A stretch of 49,350 nucleotides of DNA from a bacterium (GTDB taxonomy: Bacteria; Bacillota; Bacilli; Lactobacillales; Streptococcaceae): contig CAJNBX010000013.1 of assembly GCA_905221115.1 (NCBI GenBank), forward strand, positions 1-49,350, read 5' to 3'. Position 1 is the first letter of the stretch, and the number at the start of each line of letters is the position of its first letter. Shown here piece after piece: positions 1 to 10,900 of this stretch. A program made the position numbers and the translations under genes. Below the pieces are notes generated by a model, which saw only the letters and a list, made by a program, of their open reading frames with translations, searched no databases and had not been told where the DNA came from.

Positions 1-330
1 TCGGTTCTTGTTTTTCTTTCGTTACGATTGGTGTCGCACTTTCTACCAATTTCGCTGGTACTTCTACTGTGTTTCCAACTTTTGGTAGTTTACCTTTTTC
101 TTGCGCACTAGTTGGGGCATCGTTAATGACAGTTGTTGGTAAGTCATTATTTGGTACTGTGACTTTTCCTTCGGCTCCGACTGTATAGTCTTTTCCGTTA
201 ATCGTTACGGTTGATCCTTCTGGATAATCTCCGCTTGGTGTCGTTACTTTATATGTAACGTCTCCTGTTTTCGGTTCTTGTTTTTCTTTCGTTACGATTG
301 GTGTCGCACTTTCTACCAATTTCGCTGGAA
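1..330 (-). repeat. 270-nt coding repeat (90 residues) at window edge
   Basis: Bases 1-56 recur at 271-326 with no visible change, which gives a period of exactly 270 nt. The protein unit carries KTGDVTYKV, YPEGSTVTI, GKVTVPNNDL and AKLVESATPIVTKEK. A more diverged unit lies immediately upstream in the protein (nt 330-590: TGDVTLTIKRHD, YPNDSVVAVPG). The array probably continues beyond the left edge and is a stalk-like spacer. Confidence 0.9.
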
Positions 331-3300
331 TCTGCTTATCATCAATTGTTTCTGCTGGAAGTTTTGTTCCTTCTGTCACAGTAACTTTTCCTGTTTGTAC
401 TTTATCTTTCAGTTGATCATTCTTAATTGTAATTGTGCCATCTTTTACTTTAAACGTTCCGTCAATTCCAGGTACAGCAACTACTGAATCATTTGGATAA
501 TTAGAATTATCATGACGTTTAATCGTTAAAGTCACGTCACCTGTTTTTTCATCTTGTTTGTTAACCGTAACATTAGGTGCTGCTGGTGCAACTTTAAGTG
601 TTACATCAACAGTTTCTTTTGAACCATCATTGTAAGTAATCGTTACTGGTACATTTTGTTCGCTGTCTGGTGTTAAAGTTGGCGTTCCATTCGTAAATCC
701 TACTGAAGTGATTCCTGCGTTTGAATAGGTTTTATTAACATTATTATCTGTAATACCTGTAATACCTGTTGTTCCTGATAAATCAGTTGTTGCAATTGTG
801 TCTGTCGGTTTCTTAATGATTTCTGCTTTACTAACAGTATGAGATAATAAAGTATATGGTCTTGCATTTTCAGAATCTACTGCTGAATCACCTGTACCTT
901 TTGTTCCTTGAGCTGTTATTGTTGTTCCTAATAACTCTTTAGGAATTTCTACTGAATCACCTCGTACGATTACACCTTCTTTTGGTGTTTCAACTTCCCA
1001 TCCAGTAGCTTTTTTCACTAGTGTTACAGAACCATCTTTTAATGGAATTGTAACTTTGTCATGGTCTGTTGTTGGAGTTACCTTCAAGTTACCATTTTGC
1101 CATTGTGAAATAGTCGGTGCTATCGGCTGAACCTTAAATGTTACTTCTCGTTCAATCTTATCTGGCGCATAGATTTTAATGTTATTTCCAATACCTTCAA
1201 CAGTTTTAGTATATACTCCACCTGCACCGTAGAAATCTGCTACAGCTTTATATTTTACGATTCCTGATGTGTCAAATGTAGTTGTATTTTCTACAATGTT
1301 ACCATCTTTAGACCACTTGAATGACATATTTGTTGGATAATACTTATCGTTTCCTGTCGAATTAGATTCCACTACTGCTTTTACATAGCCATGAGCATCT
1401 TTTCCATTGCGTGAATTTGCAGTATCAACCAATTTCGTGCCTAAAGTCACGGTTTCTGGAGTATTTTTCGCTTCTACATCTACAACTGTATATTTGAATT
1501 GATACTCTTGTTCATTACCTGATGCGTCTTTTACAAGTACTTTTCCGATATGATCCCCTAAGGAAGCATTTGAAGTAGCGGTGATATCATTTCCTGTAAT
1601 TTGAACATTTCCGTTTGGTGTATCTGTGTTTTTAACAAATTCTCTTCCACTTGGAAGACCAGAAGCTTTAACCTCAGTTACCTTTCCAGAATTATCACTT
1701 ACTGTAAAGGTTGGATTAAAAGTTGCGCCACGGAAAATAACAAATTTGCTATTTTCATTGCTAGCATCTTTAGATAATTCGCTACCGTTAAATGATACTT
1801 TTGGCTTTTCGCTTTCGTTTATAGTAACTCTTACAATCTTAGATGATCTATGTTGAGTAGCTGCTGGTCCATCTTCCGCTGTTTTTGGTAACGTTACTTT
1901 TACATAGCGAACAGCTTCACCCTTCTCTGTTACAGTCTTATTCGTAAGTGGTGTGCCATTTTGATTTACCCATTCATATGTTGTGCCATTTGGTAAAGCT
2001 GCTGAGCCATTAACAGCCATTACAGCATCCTTAGCTTGAGAATCTGCCAAAGCTGTTCCGCTTTTCACCATAACACGAGTTGTATTGGCTCCTACATCAA
2101 ACACTTCATGAACAACAGTTTCAGTATACTCTAAATTGCCTGTTGTGGTTGGACGATTTGTATTTCTACTATAGTCATACTTACCACCAAATTTATAATT
2201 CGTAGTTCCTACCGGATCTTTTGCAAGAGCTTCTGTAAATTTATCTCCAGGTTGAGCCACATTATCACTTACTTTATAAATCCAAGTCATTCCATCAGGA
2301 ATAGTTCCTCCATTATGATAGTATACAGATGAACCTCCACTACGTGCTGTATCTGGATTTTTAAAATCATAAAGTTTACGAGCAATTGGGAATGTATTTA
2401 AAACTTTATAAGTTAAAGTAACTTTTTGAGTTCTATTTTCTCCGAAATTAACAGTCGCTTCTACCGTTTTTGTCTCTTCTTTTCCGCTTCTGATGCTAGC
2501 AGTTTCAAGCGCTGCTGTGACAGTTGCGCCTTGTGGTAAATCTTGAAGTGTATTACCTTCTCGAACTTGAACCAGTTTATTCAATTCAGCCTGTGTCAGA
2601 GTTTCCCCACGCACAACATTAATTGTCTGACGTGCCACCAAGTTATATCCAACTTTAAAGAAACCAAGGCTTGCACCATCGCTAGTATCCTCATGACTCT
2701 TGTTACCAGAAGCGTCTGTTGTTTTTGCAAATACTTCATAAGTCGCTGGTGTAACTTCTTTTTTCAGACGTGTAATGACATCTGTTTTTTCAACTCCATT
2801 TTCTACAATGAGCGTTTTAGTGTTACCCGTTTTAACCCACATATTTAATTTGCTACGAACAGTATTAGTAGTAGCATTCGTCGTATCATCTTTATCGTAA
2901 TTATCTGTTACTTTAACCAGACTAGTAAACGATGTATTTTCAGCTAAACGTGTCGCTTGATTACTTGAAGTTGCTAAAGTATTCGAATTCGAACGGGCTA
3001 CCTCTGGCTTAATTGGATCAACAGGTACAAAATACAAATTGATAACATTAGTATTATTTTCTAACGTTGTATTGCGTTCCGCTAACAATGCTGCATCTGT
3101 CCATTTCGGCATCAAATACAATTTACGTTTTACAATTAACGACGATCCATCTTTCGCTTTCACAACAGGAGTGTTAATGGTAACTGTTCCTGCACCGTTG
3201 GATACTGGAATTGTTGTAGTTCCTTTTTCTAAGTTAGTTCCGACGATATTTCTGTCGTTAACATCACTACGATTTGTCTCTACTAGTTTATTTGCTGAAT

Positions 3301-6300
3301 TATCGACAGTTCCTCCACCGGCAAAATTATCACGAACAATATCTAATACGTTCACCGGTTTATTGTTGTGATAGAAGAAACCACCTTCATGTTTATAACC
3401 GTTTTCTGTTCTTTCACCTGCAACTTTATCACTACCATTCACAACTGTTAAAGAAGGTTGCCCACTAGCATCAGGATTTTTCGGATTTGCTGTAATAGTG
3501 TTCAAAATGTCATTAATTGGTAATGGAGTTCCTTTTGTTGCATCGAATTTATAAATTAAACTCTTGCCATCTTGGCTCCATTCAAAACCTTTGTCAGTAG
3601 GACGATTAGCTAGGATTCCATTATTCTTAAATGTCAAATTATAATCATCACGAATATGAGCATAACGAGTCACTACTCCAGTTGTAGGATTTACTTCTAG
3701 CTCTGCTACTTTATTATCTTTATCCACCGCACGAATAACACCAGCGTCGGTAATCGTAACGTCATTTACTGTTTTACCTCTTAAGATACCATTTTTATTA
3801 GCTTCAAAAATCGCATTCTTAATGGCTGTTTTTTCTTCTTCGGATAAATTACCTTTTTTTATTTGAACAATTTTATTAGCCGGTTGAGCAAATTCACTTC
3901 TTCCTGTAACGTTTCTATTTGCACTATTATCCGAAGTTACAGAATAAGCTGTAGCATTTTGCCCTCCGCTAACTTTTACTACTGCGTGAACTGGTTGCCC
4001 TTCTCTCAAGTTAGCAGTAAAGTCTCCTGCAGATAAAGTGGTTGTACCATTTCTATCTGTCACAGTCTTGCTGGCGATCTTAGTTGTACCTTGATAAAGT
4101 TCTACCGTTACATTCGATCCATTTTGCAATTGATCACTCGTTGGCAGATTTCCTACTGTTACACTTGGTCGTGAACTTGCCGTACCATAAAATTGTTCTT
4201 GAGCTAGCGTCGGAGTATTTGGCTTAACATTAAACTCGATTGTTTTTTCTAAAAATCCTCTACCAGCTACAGAAGCAGTATCTCCTGTTAATCCTGTTGT
4301 AGGATTTGTTGGTAATCCTTTTGTAGAAGTTTTACTATTAGGGAAATAAGCTCTTGCTTTAACATCGTATTTTCCAATCTTGTCAAAAGAAACATGTTCG
4401 CTGATTTCATTTCCTTTTAGGTAACGGAATTTCATGTCTGCTCCAAAATTTCCGTCTCCTTTATTCGTTCCATCTGTTGTTGTTAAGTAATGATTTGGAT
4501 CTGCACTTCTCTGCTTAAGTCCTAATACATCAGAACGAGTGTTATCATTAATTGGTGTACCTCGATCTTCAAACGCTAAATCATATGTTTTAACTTTAAA
4601 TTTCAGTATAGATTGATTTCCTTTATCAACATTTCCTGTTGCATCATCTGAAGCTTTCAAGGTAACAACATTAGTTCCTAAATGAGCATCAGTTGCCACT
4701 CTTCCTGAAATAGTTGCAGTTGCAGGTTTGGTTTCTGAACCACTATTGGTTGTAAGAGTATTTCCATTATTTAAGTTAACACCTTTAGGTAATCCACTAA
4801 TATGTTTGATATTAATTTTCCCATTGGCATTGTTGTCGTGCATTTTTAACGGGATATCTAAAGTAGCCCCTCTGAACACTTCAACTTCTGGAGAATTATT
4901 TTCAGAACTTCCTAGTACAAACTCTCTGTTATTTGTTGGGTTTGTCATTTTCACAGTTGGAGGCTGTGTATCACGTTCAGGCGTCGGAGTTACAGGTGCA
5001 CTAAGTTCTGACTCAACTTTACCATTACTGTTTTGTACACTTGTTCTAGCTGTAATGGCTGTTGACGGCAATGCTTTTGATACCTTAATTGTAGCAGTTG
5101 TTCCATTAGTTTTCCCAGTCCCAATAACCGTATTACCACTATATAATGTCACTATTGAATCCTTAGGTACTCCATTTCCTACATTTACAGTAACCGTTTG
5201 TTCAGTCTTCCCTGCTTTTTCATTTACAGAATTTTGGTCAATCACAGGTTGCTTTGGAACCACTTTCAATGTTGCATCAGTAGTATTTGAAGTATTATCA
5301 GAGTACTGTGCTTTCACTTTATAACGGAATACCCCTGCTGTAGTCGTACTTGGTTTCCCACTTGGCCAACTCCAATGGACATCTGCAGGGAAGTTATTAT
5401 TTCGTGTTATAAAACCAGCATCCACCGGCCTATCTAGATTTCCAAGAGGTTCATCGACTTTCTTTGTAACCTCTTTACCGCTAATAGGGTATTTTGTACT
5501 TTGTTTAACAGTCGGTTCTACATGCTCTCTAGCTTCTTTCCCGGATCCGAAAACATAGGATTGGTTTGTTGTCAGACCAAAAGTGCTTGCAACAGCTATA
5601 GTAAATGCTTGTCTAACATCTTCTTCTGTTACACCAGATCTTAATTTTGCTTTTAAATGCATATGAACAGCAGCTGTTTTATCCTCAGTTTTCAGCCCTA
5701 ATCCATAACTATACTTGCTGTGATTTCCTTCTAATTTTACAGCCTTTTCTAAATAGGGATCAGTGTTATTCTTTTTAAAGATATCCTTCATATCTTCGGC
5801 ATGAGAACGTCCTGCACGGACACCTACAGTGTTTAAATAGGTAAATCCATTCTGAGTTTTTTCATTATCATTTATAAAGTGTGCATTCCATACTCTTTCA
5901 CGATGAAATTTTTCTGGATTTTGAGAGAGTGTTCCCCCTTCATTTGGATTATTTCTACGATAGATTTCAAAGGATAAATCTCTTATGGTATCTGGATTAT
6001 ATAAACCACTACTTGCTAAATCTAAGATTTTAGGTTGCAACATGAATCTATACGTCTGATACTTACTTTGATGAGCCATTGCTTTTCCATCATTGTTAAA
6101 GAAAATATCATAAACTGCATATTTTACGCCACCAATTGTCTCAATTCGACCAGTCATATCTACTTTATTTTCTGTAAATCGTCTGTCGTCATTTCTAACA
6201 GTTCCGTTTCCGTCAACTGCACGGAAACGTTGATAGATTAACTGGTTATCCTGGGTGGTCCAAGTTGAAGATACCGTTGCTGCCCTTTCTCCTGTACCTC

Positions 6301-7201
6301 GAGCCATTCTCTTACCATTACGAGGGTCATGAGAACCTGAACTCAAACGTGTTGTAGCGTTTTTAACAGAAATAAACATTTGCTTCACAAGTTTGTTCAT
6401 TTGTTCAACATCGGTTAGAGAAACTGTAGTATTCTGAAGAACCCCTTGAGCTAATACCATGACTTCATTGGCTTTTTCAAGAACTTTTTTCGTAGTATCA
6501 TGTTCAGGAACTTCTGAAATTGCTACCTTCAATTGATCAACAGATACTTTCAAAGAATCTTTTTTAGCTGATACAGTTTGATTCTCTTCGCTTGCTCTTA
6601 CTTCAGAAGAAGATTGGCTCGCTGGTTTTTCAGCCTCAGTTCCAGTATTACTTTCTCGAACCTCACTTGATTCTTTTACCGCATTAGATAAAGTAGCTAA
6701 ATCAGTAGACAAAAGCTCTTTTAGTTCATTAATATCTTTTTGAACTGCATCAGCTTTATCTAGTAATGCCTGAGCTCTCTGAACTCTTTCTTTTACAGAA
6801 GAAAGAACTGAGTCGTCAAGGTTTAATTTAGTTGAAAGAAGAGAATTTAATTCTTCAACTACTGTTCTTAACTGACTTTTATCAACCGTATTACTACTAT
6901 TTTCAACAAGTGCAGTTTCTTTATTTTCTAAAGAACTATTGACTACTTCTGATTTATTTTCAGTAGGTTCCTTAATACCCACAGGCGAGTTGCCCTTATC
7001 GTTAGGTTGTACTACACCCGCCGTAGATTGTGAATTGCTTCCGCTTACGGTATCTGCGCTAACAACGCGCGCACCTAAAAACATCAGTGCTGCAACAGCA
7101 ACTGAAGCGGCACCGAAACTATATTTACGAATAGAAAAGCGCAACACCTTTTCACGTTGATGACGCTTTATTCTATTGAGTGAATTTGATTTATTTTCCA
7201 T
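1..7201 (-). CDS. Giant YSIRK surface protein, C-terminus beyond left edge
   Basis: The reading frame opens at ATG 7201 behind an AGGAGGG ribosome site and stayed open at every point I translated down to base 1, giving at least 2400 residues. The first ~50 residues form a YSIRK-type signal (RFSIRKYSFGAAS, hydrophobic stretch, cleavage near VVSA). A Ser/Glu-rich helical segment follows (about residues 50-260). Next comes an unrecognised N-terminal domain (about 300-570, nt 6300-5500) rich in Tyr, Arg and Asn. The rest is a chain of Ig/Rib-like beta modules with VTITYNDGS-type strands. Near the edge is a 90-residue repeat of KTGDVTYKV / YPEGSTVTI type. An LPXTG anchor is expected beyond the window but not seen. 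Likely a fibrillar adhesin displayed on the wall; ligand unknown. It has its own promoter (7378-7406). Certain as a surface protein; I do not recognise a named orthologue. Confidence 0.9.
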   Translation of the reverse strand, partial: MENKSNSLNRIKRHQREKVLRFSIRKYSFGAASVAVAALMFLGARVVSADTVSGSNSQSTAGVVQPNDKGNSPVGIKEPTENKSEVVNSSLENKETALVENSSNTVDKSQLRTVVEELNSLLSTKLNLDDSVLSSVKERVQRAQALLDKADAVQKDINELKELLSTDLATLSNAVKESSEVRESNTGTEAEKPASQSSSEVRASEENQTVSAKKDSLKVSVDQLKVAISEVPEHDTTKKVLEKANEVMVLAQGVLQNTTVSLTDVEQMNKLVKQMFISVKNATTRLSSGSHDPRNGKRMARGTGERAATVSSTWTTQDNQLIYQRFRAVDGNGTVRNDDRRFTENKVDMTGRIETIGGVKYAVYDIFFNNDGKAMAHQSKYQTYRFMLQPKILDLASSGLYNPDTIRDLSFEIYRRNNPNEGGTLSQNPEKFHRERVWNAHFINDNEKTQNGFTYLNTVGVRAGRSHAEDMKDIFKKNNTDPYLEKAVKLEGNHSKYSYGLGLKTEDKTAAVHMHLKAKLRSGVTEEDVRQAFTIAVASTFGLTTNQSYVFGSGKEAREHVEPTVKQSTKYPISGKEVTKKVDEPLGNLDRPVDAGFITRNNNFPADVHWSWPSGKPSTTTAGVFRYKVKAQYSDNTSNTTDATLKVVPKQPVIDQNSVNEKAGKTEQTVTVNVGNGVPKDSIVTLYSGNTVIGTGKTNGTTATIKVSKALPSTAITARTSVQNSNGKVESELSAPVTPTPERDTQPPTVKMTNPTNNREFVLGSSENNSPEVEVFRGATLDIPLKMHDNNANGKINIKHISGLPKGVNLNNGNTLTTNSGSETKPATATISGRVATDAHLGTNVVTLKASDDATGNVDKGNQSILKFKVKTYDLAFEDRGTPINDNTRSDVLGLKQRSADPNHYLTTTDGTNKGDGNFGADMKFRYLKGNEISEHVSFDKIGKYDVKARAYFPNSKTSTKGLPTNPTTGLTGDTASVAGRGFLEKTIEFNVKPNTPTLAQEQFYGTASSRPSVTVGNLPTSDQLQNGSNVTVELYQGTTKIASKTVTDRNGTTTLSAGDFTANLREGQPVHAVVKVSGGQNATAYSVTSDNSANRNVTGRSEFAQPANKIVQIKKGNLSEEEKTAIKNAIFEANKNGILRGKTVNDVTITDAGVIRAVDKDNKVAELEVNPTTGVVTRYAHIRDDYNLTFKNNGILANRPTDKGFEWSQDGKSLIYKFDATKGTPLPINDILNTITANPKNPDASGQPSLTVVNGSDKVAGERTENGYKHEGGFFYHNNKPVNVLDIVRDNFAGGGTVDNSANKLVETNRSDVNDRNIVGTNLEKGTTTIPVSNGAGTVTINTPVVKAKDGSSLIVKRKLYLMPKWTDAALLAERNTTLENNTNVINLYFVPVDPIKPEVARSNSNTLATSSNQATRLAENTSFTSLVKVTDNYDKDDTTNATTNTVRSKLNMWVKTGNTKTLIVENGVEKTDVITRLKKEVTPATYEVFAKTTDASGNKSHEDTSDGASLGFFKVGYNLVARQTINVVRGETLTQAELNKLVQVREGNTLQDLPQGATVTAALETASIRSGKEETKTVEATVNFGENRTQKVTLTYKVLNTFPIARKLYDFKNPDTARSGGSSVYYHNGGTIPDGMTWIYKVSDNVAQPGDKFTEALAKDPVGTTNYKFGGKYDYSRNTNRPTTTGNLEYTETVVHEVFDVGANTTRVMVKSGTALADSQAKDAVMAVNGSAALPNGTTYEWVNQNGTPLTNKTVTEKGEAVRYVKVTLPKTAEDGPAATQHRSSKIVRVTINESEKPKVSFNGSELSKDASNENSKFVIFRGATFNPTFTVSDNSGKVTEVKASGLPSGREFVKNTDTPNGNVQITGNDITATSNASLGDHIGKVLVKDASGNEQEYQFKYTVVDVEAKNTPETVTLGTKLVDTANSRNGKDAHGYVKAVVESNSTGNDKYYPTNMSFKWSKDGNIVENTTTFDTSGIVKYKAVADFYGAGGVYTKTVEGIGNNIKIYAPDKIEREVTFKVQPIAPTISQWQNGNLKVTPTTDHDKVTIPLKDGSVTLVKKATGWEVETPKEGVIVRGDSVEIPKELLGTTITAQGTKGTGDSAVDSENARPYTLLSHTVSKAEIIKKPTDTIATTDLSGTTGITGITDNNVNKTYSNAGITSVGFTNGTPTLTPDSEQNVPVTITYNDGSKETVDVTLKVAPAAPNVTVNKQDEKTGDVTLTIKRHDNSNYPNDSVVAVPGIDGTFKVKDGTITIKNDQLKDKVQTGKVTVTEGTKLPAETIDDKQIPAKLVESATPIVTKEKQEPKTGDVTYKVTTPSGDYPEGSTVTINGKDYTVGAEGKVTVPNNDLPTTVINDAPTSAQEKGKLPKVGNTVEVPAKLVESATPIVTKEKQEP

Positions 7202-7244
7202 TGTCCCTCCTGATGTTAAAACACAAAATCAAATTTAAAAGCAA

Positions 7245-7261
7245 TATTCCCACTGGGAATA
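7245..7261. promoter_or_regulatory. Perfect 8-bp inverted repeat in 5' UTR of the giant gene
   Basis: TATTCCCA and TGGGAATA are separated by one base, about 45 nt upstream of the start codon. In RNA it would form a short hairpin; in DNA it could be a repressor operator downstream of the promoter. No poly-U tail follows, so an intrinsic terminator is unlikely. The binding factor is unknown. Confidence 0.5.
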
Positions 7262-7297
7262 AAACAATAAAAACTACTATGATGGATATTTGACATC

Positions 7298-7375
7298 ACA
7301 GCTATTACAGCTATTACAGCTATTACAGCTATTACAGCTATTACAGCTATTACAGCTATTACAGCTATTACAGCT
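7298..7375. repeat. 9-bp tandem repeat, 8.7 copies
   Basis: The unit ACAGCTATT is repeated eight times without a mismatch, followed by a partial ACAGCT. On the transcribed strand this is AATAGCTGT. It sits immediately downstream of the predicted -10 box (7378-7383), so it would form the first ~75 nt of the mRNA of the giant surface protein. Perfect short tandem repeats are prone to slipped-strand copy-number change. AGCU in each unit can pair with AGCU in neighbouring units. Confidence 0.95.
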
Positions 7376-7377
7376 CA

Positions 7378-7406
7378 ATTATAGCATTTTTAACATATTC
7401 AATCAA
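7378..7406 (-). promoter_or_regulatory. Sigma-A promoter of the giant surface-protein gene
   Basis: On the minus strand: -35 TTGATT (7401-7406), a 17-nt spacer, and -10 TATAAT (7378-7383). Predicted +1 is near 7371, inside the edge of the 9-bp repeat array. The resulting 5' UTR is about 170 nt. Confidence 0.8.
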
Positions 7407-7878
7407 ACAAAATAATGTAAATGTGGATAATTTCAAAAATTTTCAGTAAGTTTCAAGAAAGCGCAATCAAGTTGTTTATAATAATTAAAAATAAATATCC
7501 ATAACAATAGATATCCGACCCTTAATTTTAAGATATTCTTCAAATAACTACTATGAATATAAATTTATATTATTTTAAGTCAAATTCATAAACTTACGTC
7601 TTAGAAACAAACATATGATAGTTTTAATTGAAAATCCAATCATTGATTCACTATACCTATCATTTCAAAGTATATCCTTATACAACGATATTCCTTGAAT
7701 AGGCTATCACCAAATAGGGGACTTTGATTTCAAATGAGTATAGCCGATTGAAGTTGGAATAGTCCAACACGACTCCTAATTCATTTTAAAAATTGACCAA
7801 TCGATTTGCGTACATTTTATTTCAATCCACTATATCTTAGTACGATTATTGATGTCTACTTTTTCGAGAATATAACAA
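7407..7878. other. Intergenic stretch without recognised gene
   Basis: This AT-rich DNA lies between the promoter of the leftmost gene and the terminator of the lipase-repeat gene. No credible coding frame or known repeat was recognised. Confidence 0.5.
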
Positions 7879-7912
7879 TAGCCTTGCACCTCTTGAAATG
7901 AGGAACAAGGCT
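7865..7912 (-). terminator. Terminator of the lipase-repeat surface protein
   Basis: On the minus strand AGCCTTG..CCTC and GAGG..CAAGGCT form an imperfect stem with a short ATTTCAA loop about 70 nt after the stop codon. It is followed by a U-rich but interrupted tail (ATTGTTATATT). Confidence 0.65.
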
Positions 7913-7980
7913 GTTTCTTAATCTTTTGCATTCATTGTCCACTTAACAATGATCCGTTCATATTTGACTAAATGTTTATT

Positions 7981-10900
7981 TTAGTCTTCTTTTTTCCTTC
8001 CAAGAGCAAGTCCGAGACCGCCTAGCATACCAAGAAGTCCTAGAGATGCAAGAGTCACATTTGATTCTGTTCCTGTATTTGGCAATACATTTTGAGAATC
8101 ATTTGATTTAGCTCCATTATCATTAGTAGTCTTAGTATCTACCTGATCTGCATTCGGAGCAACTGCATCTGGAACTGGAGTTGTTGGTGCAGGTGTATCG
8201 TAACCAGAATTTCCATTAGCATCAGGCATTACTGGCACAACTGGAATTGGAGTTGGAGTTGTTAGATCAGGTGTATCGTGACCAGAATTTACATTAGTAT
8301 CAGGTGTTACTGGAATTGTATTTGTGTTTGAACTTACTTTTCTGAAAATGTGGGTCATTACTGGTTCATTTTCAGCTATCACAGTTCGTACAAATTCATA
8401 TCCTGGAATTGATCCATGTTCAGCATCCTTTTCACTACCTGTCTTAACGGATGATTTCAATACATTTCCATCTTCATCAATCCAGCGAACCTCAATCATT
8501 AGCTCTGGCAATTCAATTGAAGCCGGTAATACACCATTTTCAAAAATTGTTACCTTAGGTGGATTTTCTACTGGAACTTCCACAGCTGGTTTACCTGGTT
8601 CAGTAATCTTACCTGTACCTGGAACTTTACCTTCTAGTAATTCACTGTTTGGTACTTTACCTTTACCGTCTTCACCGATTGTGACTGTGATTGGCTTGTC
8701 ACCTTTACCTGGGATTTCTACCGTAGTTCCTGGTGGGTATGTTGAGCCATCTGGTTTCTTCGGTGTTACTGTAACGTCACCTGTCTTAGGATCTTGTTCT
8801 AACTCTACTTTTGGTTCTTTCCTTGTTCCATAAGTTCGAACTGTTGTTGGAGTTACCTGACCTGTTTTTGGATCAACTTCATAGGTAGTGGTATCAATCA
8901 CATCATGGCCTTCAGAATCTTTAGATTGTTCAACCTTAGTTTTCGCACCAACTTTAACGATTGTCTTGCCTGCTGGGGTGATTACTGGATTTCCAACGTG
9001 TTCTGTGATATGACCGTCGTTTGGATCTACATCGTAAGTGGTTGTAGTAACTGTTTTACCTTTTTCACCCTCAGTACGCTGAACTGGTGTACCGAAGTCT
9101 TTTTCAACATCTTTAACGTATTCCACTTCTGGTTCAATCGGGGTTTCTACTACTTTATCCTTCGCTGCGACTTTAACAATAGTATTAGTTGGTTCTTTCG
9201 TACGAACTGGTTGACCTTCACTTGCTGTAATCTTTCCAGTATTAGGATCCACAGTGTAAGTTGTTGTGATAGTGTCTTCACCATCTTCACCTTTAACAGT
9301 AGTTGGGGCTGTACCTTTTTCTTTCGTATCATCTTTTTCATAGACAACAGGTGATGGTACTACTCTCTTCTCAACTGTTGGTTCTTTCGTTTTCCCATAA
9401 GTTCGAACAGTTGTTGGAGTTACCTTACCTGTTTTTGGATCAACTTCATAGGTAGTGGTATCAATTACATCGAGACCTTCAGAATCTTTAGATTGTTCAA
9501 CCTTAGTTTTCGCACCAACTTTAACGATTGTCTTACCTGCTGGGATGACGACTGGGGTACCTACGTGTTCTGTGATACGACCGTCGTGTGGATCTATATC
9601 GTAAGTAGTTGTAGTAACTGTTTTACCTTTAGCTCCTTCAACGCGTTCATTAGATGTGCCAACTTCTCGTTCATTATCTCTAACATACTCAACTTCTGGT
9701 TCAATCGGGGTTTCTACTACTTTGTCCTTCGCTGCGACTTTGACAATAGTTGCTGTTGGATTTACTACTACTGGTTCTCCTACTCTTTCTGTAATAGCAC
9801 CTGTAGTAGAATCAACACTATATGTTGTTGTGGTAGTGCTTGAACCTGCTTGTCCTGCTTCTTCCACATTCGGTTGGTCTTTGTCGCGTGTATCATCTTT
9901 CACATATTTCTTAGGTGATGGGATTGCTGTTGTTTCTACTTTATCCTTCGCTGGAACTTTAACAATAGTATTCGTTGGTTCTTTCGTACGAACTGGTTGA
10001 CCTTCACTTGCTATAATCTTTCCAGTATTAGGATCCACAGTGTAAGTTGTTGTGATAGTGTCTTCACCATCTTCACCTTTAACAGTAATTGGGGCTGTAC
10101 CTTTTTCTTTCGTATCATCTTTTTCATAGACAACAGGGGATGGTACAGGTCTTGTCTCAGTCGTTGGTTCTTTCGTTTTCCCATAAGTTCGAACCGTTGT
10201 AGGAGTTACCTTACCTGTTTTTGGATCAACTTCATAGGTAGTGGTATCAATTACATCGAGACCTTCAGAATCTTTAGATTGTTCAACCTTAGTTTTCGCA
10301 CCAACTTTAACAATTGTTTTGCCTGCTGGGGTGACGACTGGATTACCAACGTGTTCTGTGATATGACCGTCGTTTGGATCTACATCGTAAGTGGTTGTAG
10401 TAACTGTTTTACCTTTTTCACCCTCAGTACGCTGAGCTGGTGTACCGAAGTCTTTTTCAACATCTTTAACGTATTCCACTTCTGGTTCAATCGGGGTTTC
10501 TACGACTTTATCTTTGGCACCAACTTTAACGACTTTTGGTACCATTTCTGTTCTACTAACGATCGGTGTTCCATCCGTTACCGTACCATTAGTTTCATTA
10601 ACAAGTGTTGAGGTTGTTGTTACTACCTTACCTTCAGATCCATTATTAGTAACCGTATTAGTTCCTACATCTTTGGTTTTATCTGCTTCATACCGTGTTG
10701 TTACAGGAATTATTTTGGTTACGACTTTGGATTTAACGCCATTTGGACTGGCAATGTCTTTCCTTACTGTTGGAGTAAGGGCACCGGTACTTGCATTGAC
10801 TTCGTAGCTTGTTGTCTTCTTAACAACATTATCGCCTTCTTTAAGATATTCAACCTCATCTTTAGCTGGAACTTTGACCACTGTAGGGGTTGAAGGTTTG

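Noticed and set aside
4728..5324. 198-codon plus-strand open frame with hydrophobic product
   Set aside because: It is antisense to the continuous coding frame of the giant surface gene; no start signals, and the composition is explained by the complementary strand.
7298..7375. Tandem UAG-containing repeats as a TRAP-like RNA-binding site or CRISPR-like array
   Set aside because: The spacing is 9 nt with no variable spacers, far too short for CRISPR, and TRAP sites use (G/U)AG every 4-5 nt. No cas genes or trp genes are near.
8905..9354. Plus-strand open frames opposite the lipase protein repeats
   Set aside because: They are shadows of repetitive Thr/Val-rich coding DNA; the products are Phe/Cys/Trp-rich, recur with the repeats and lack ribosome sites.
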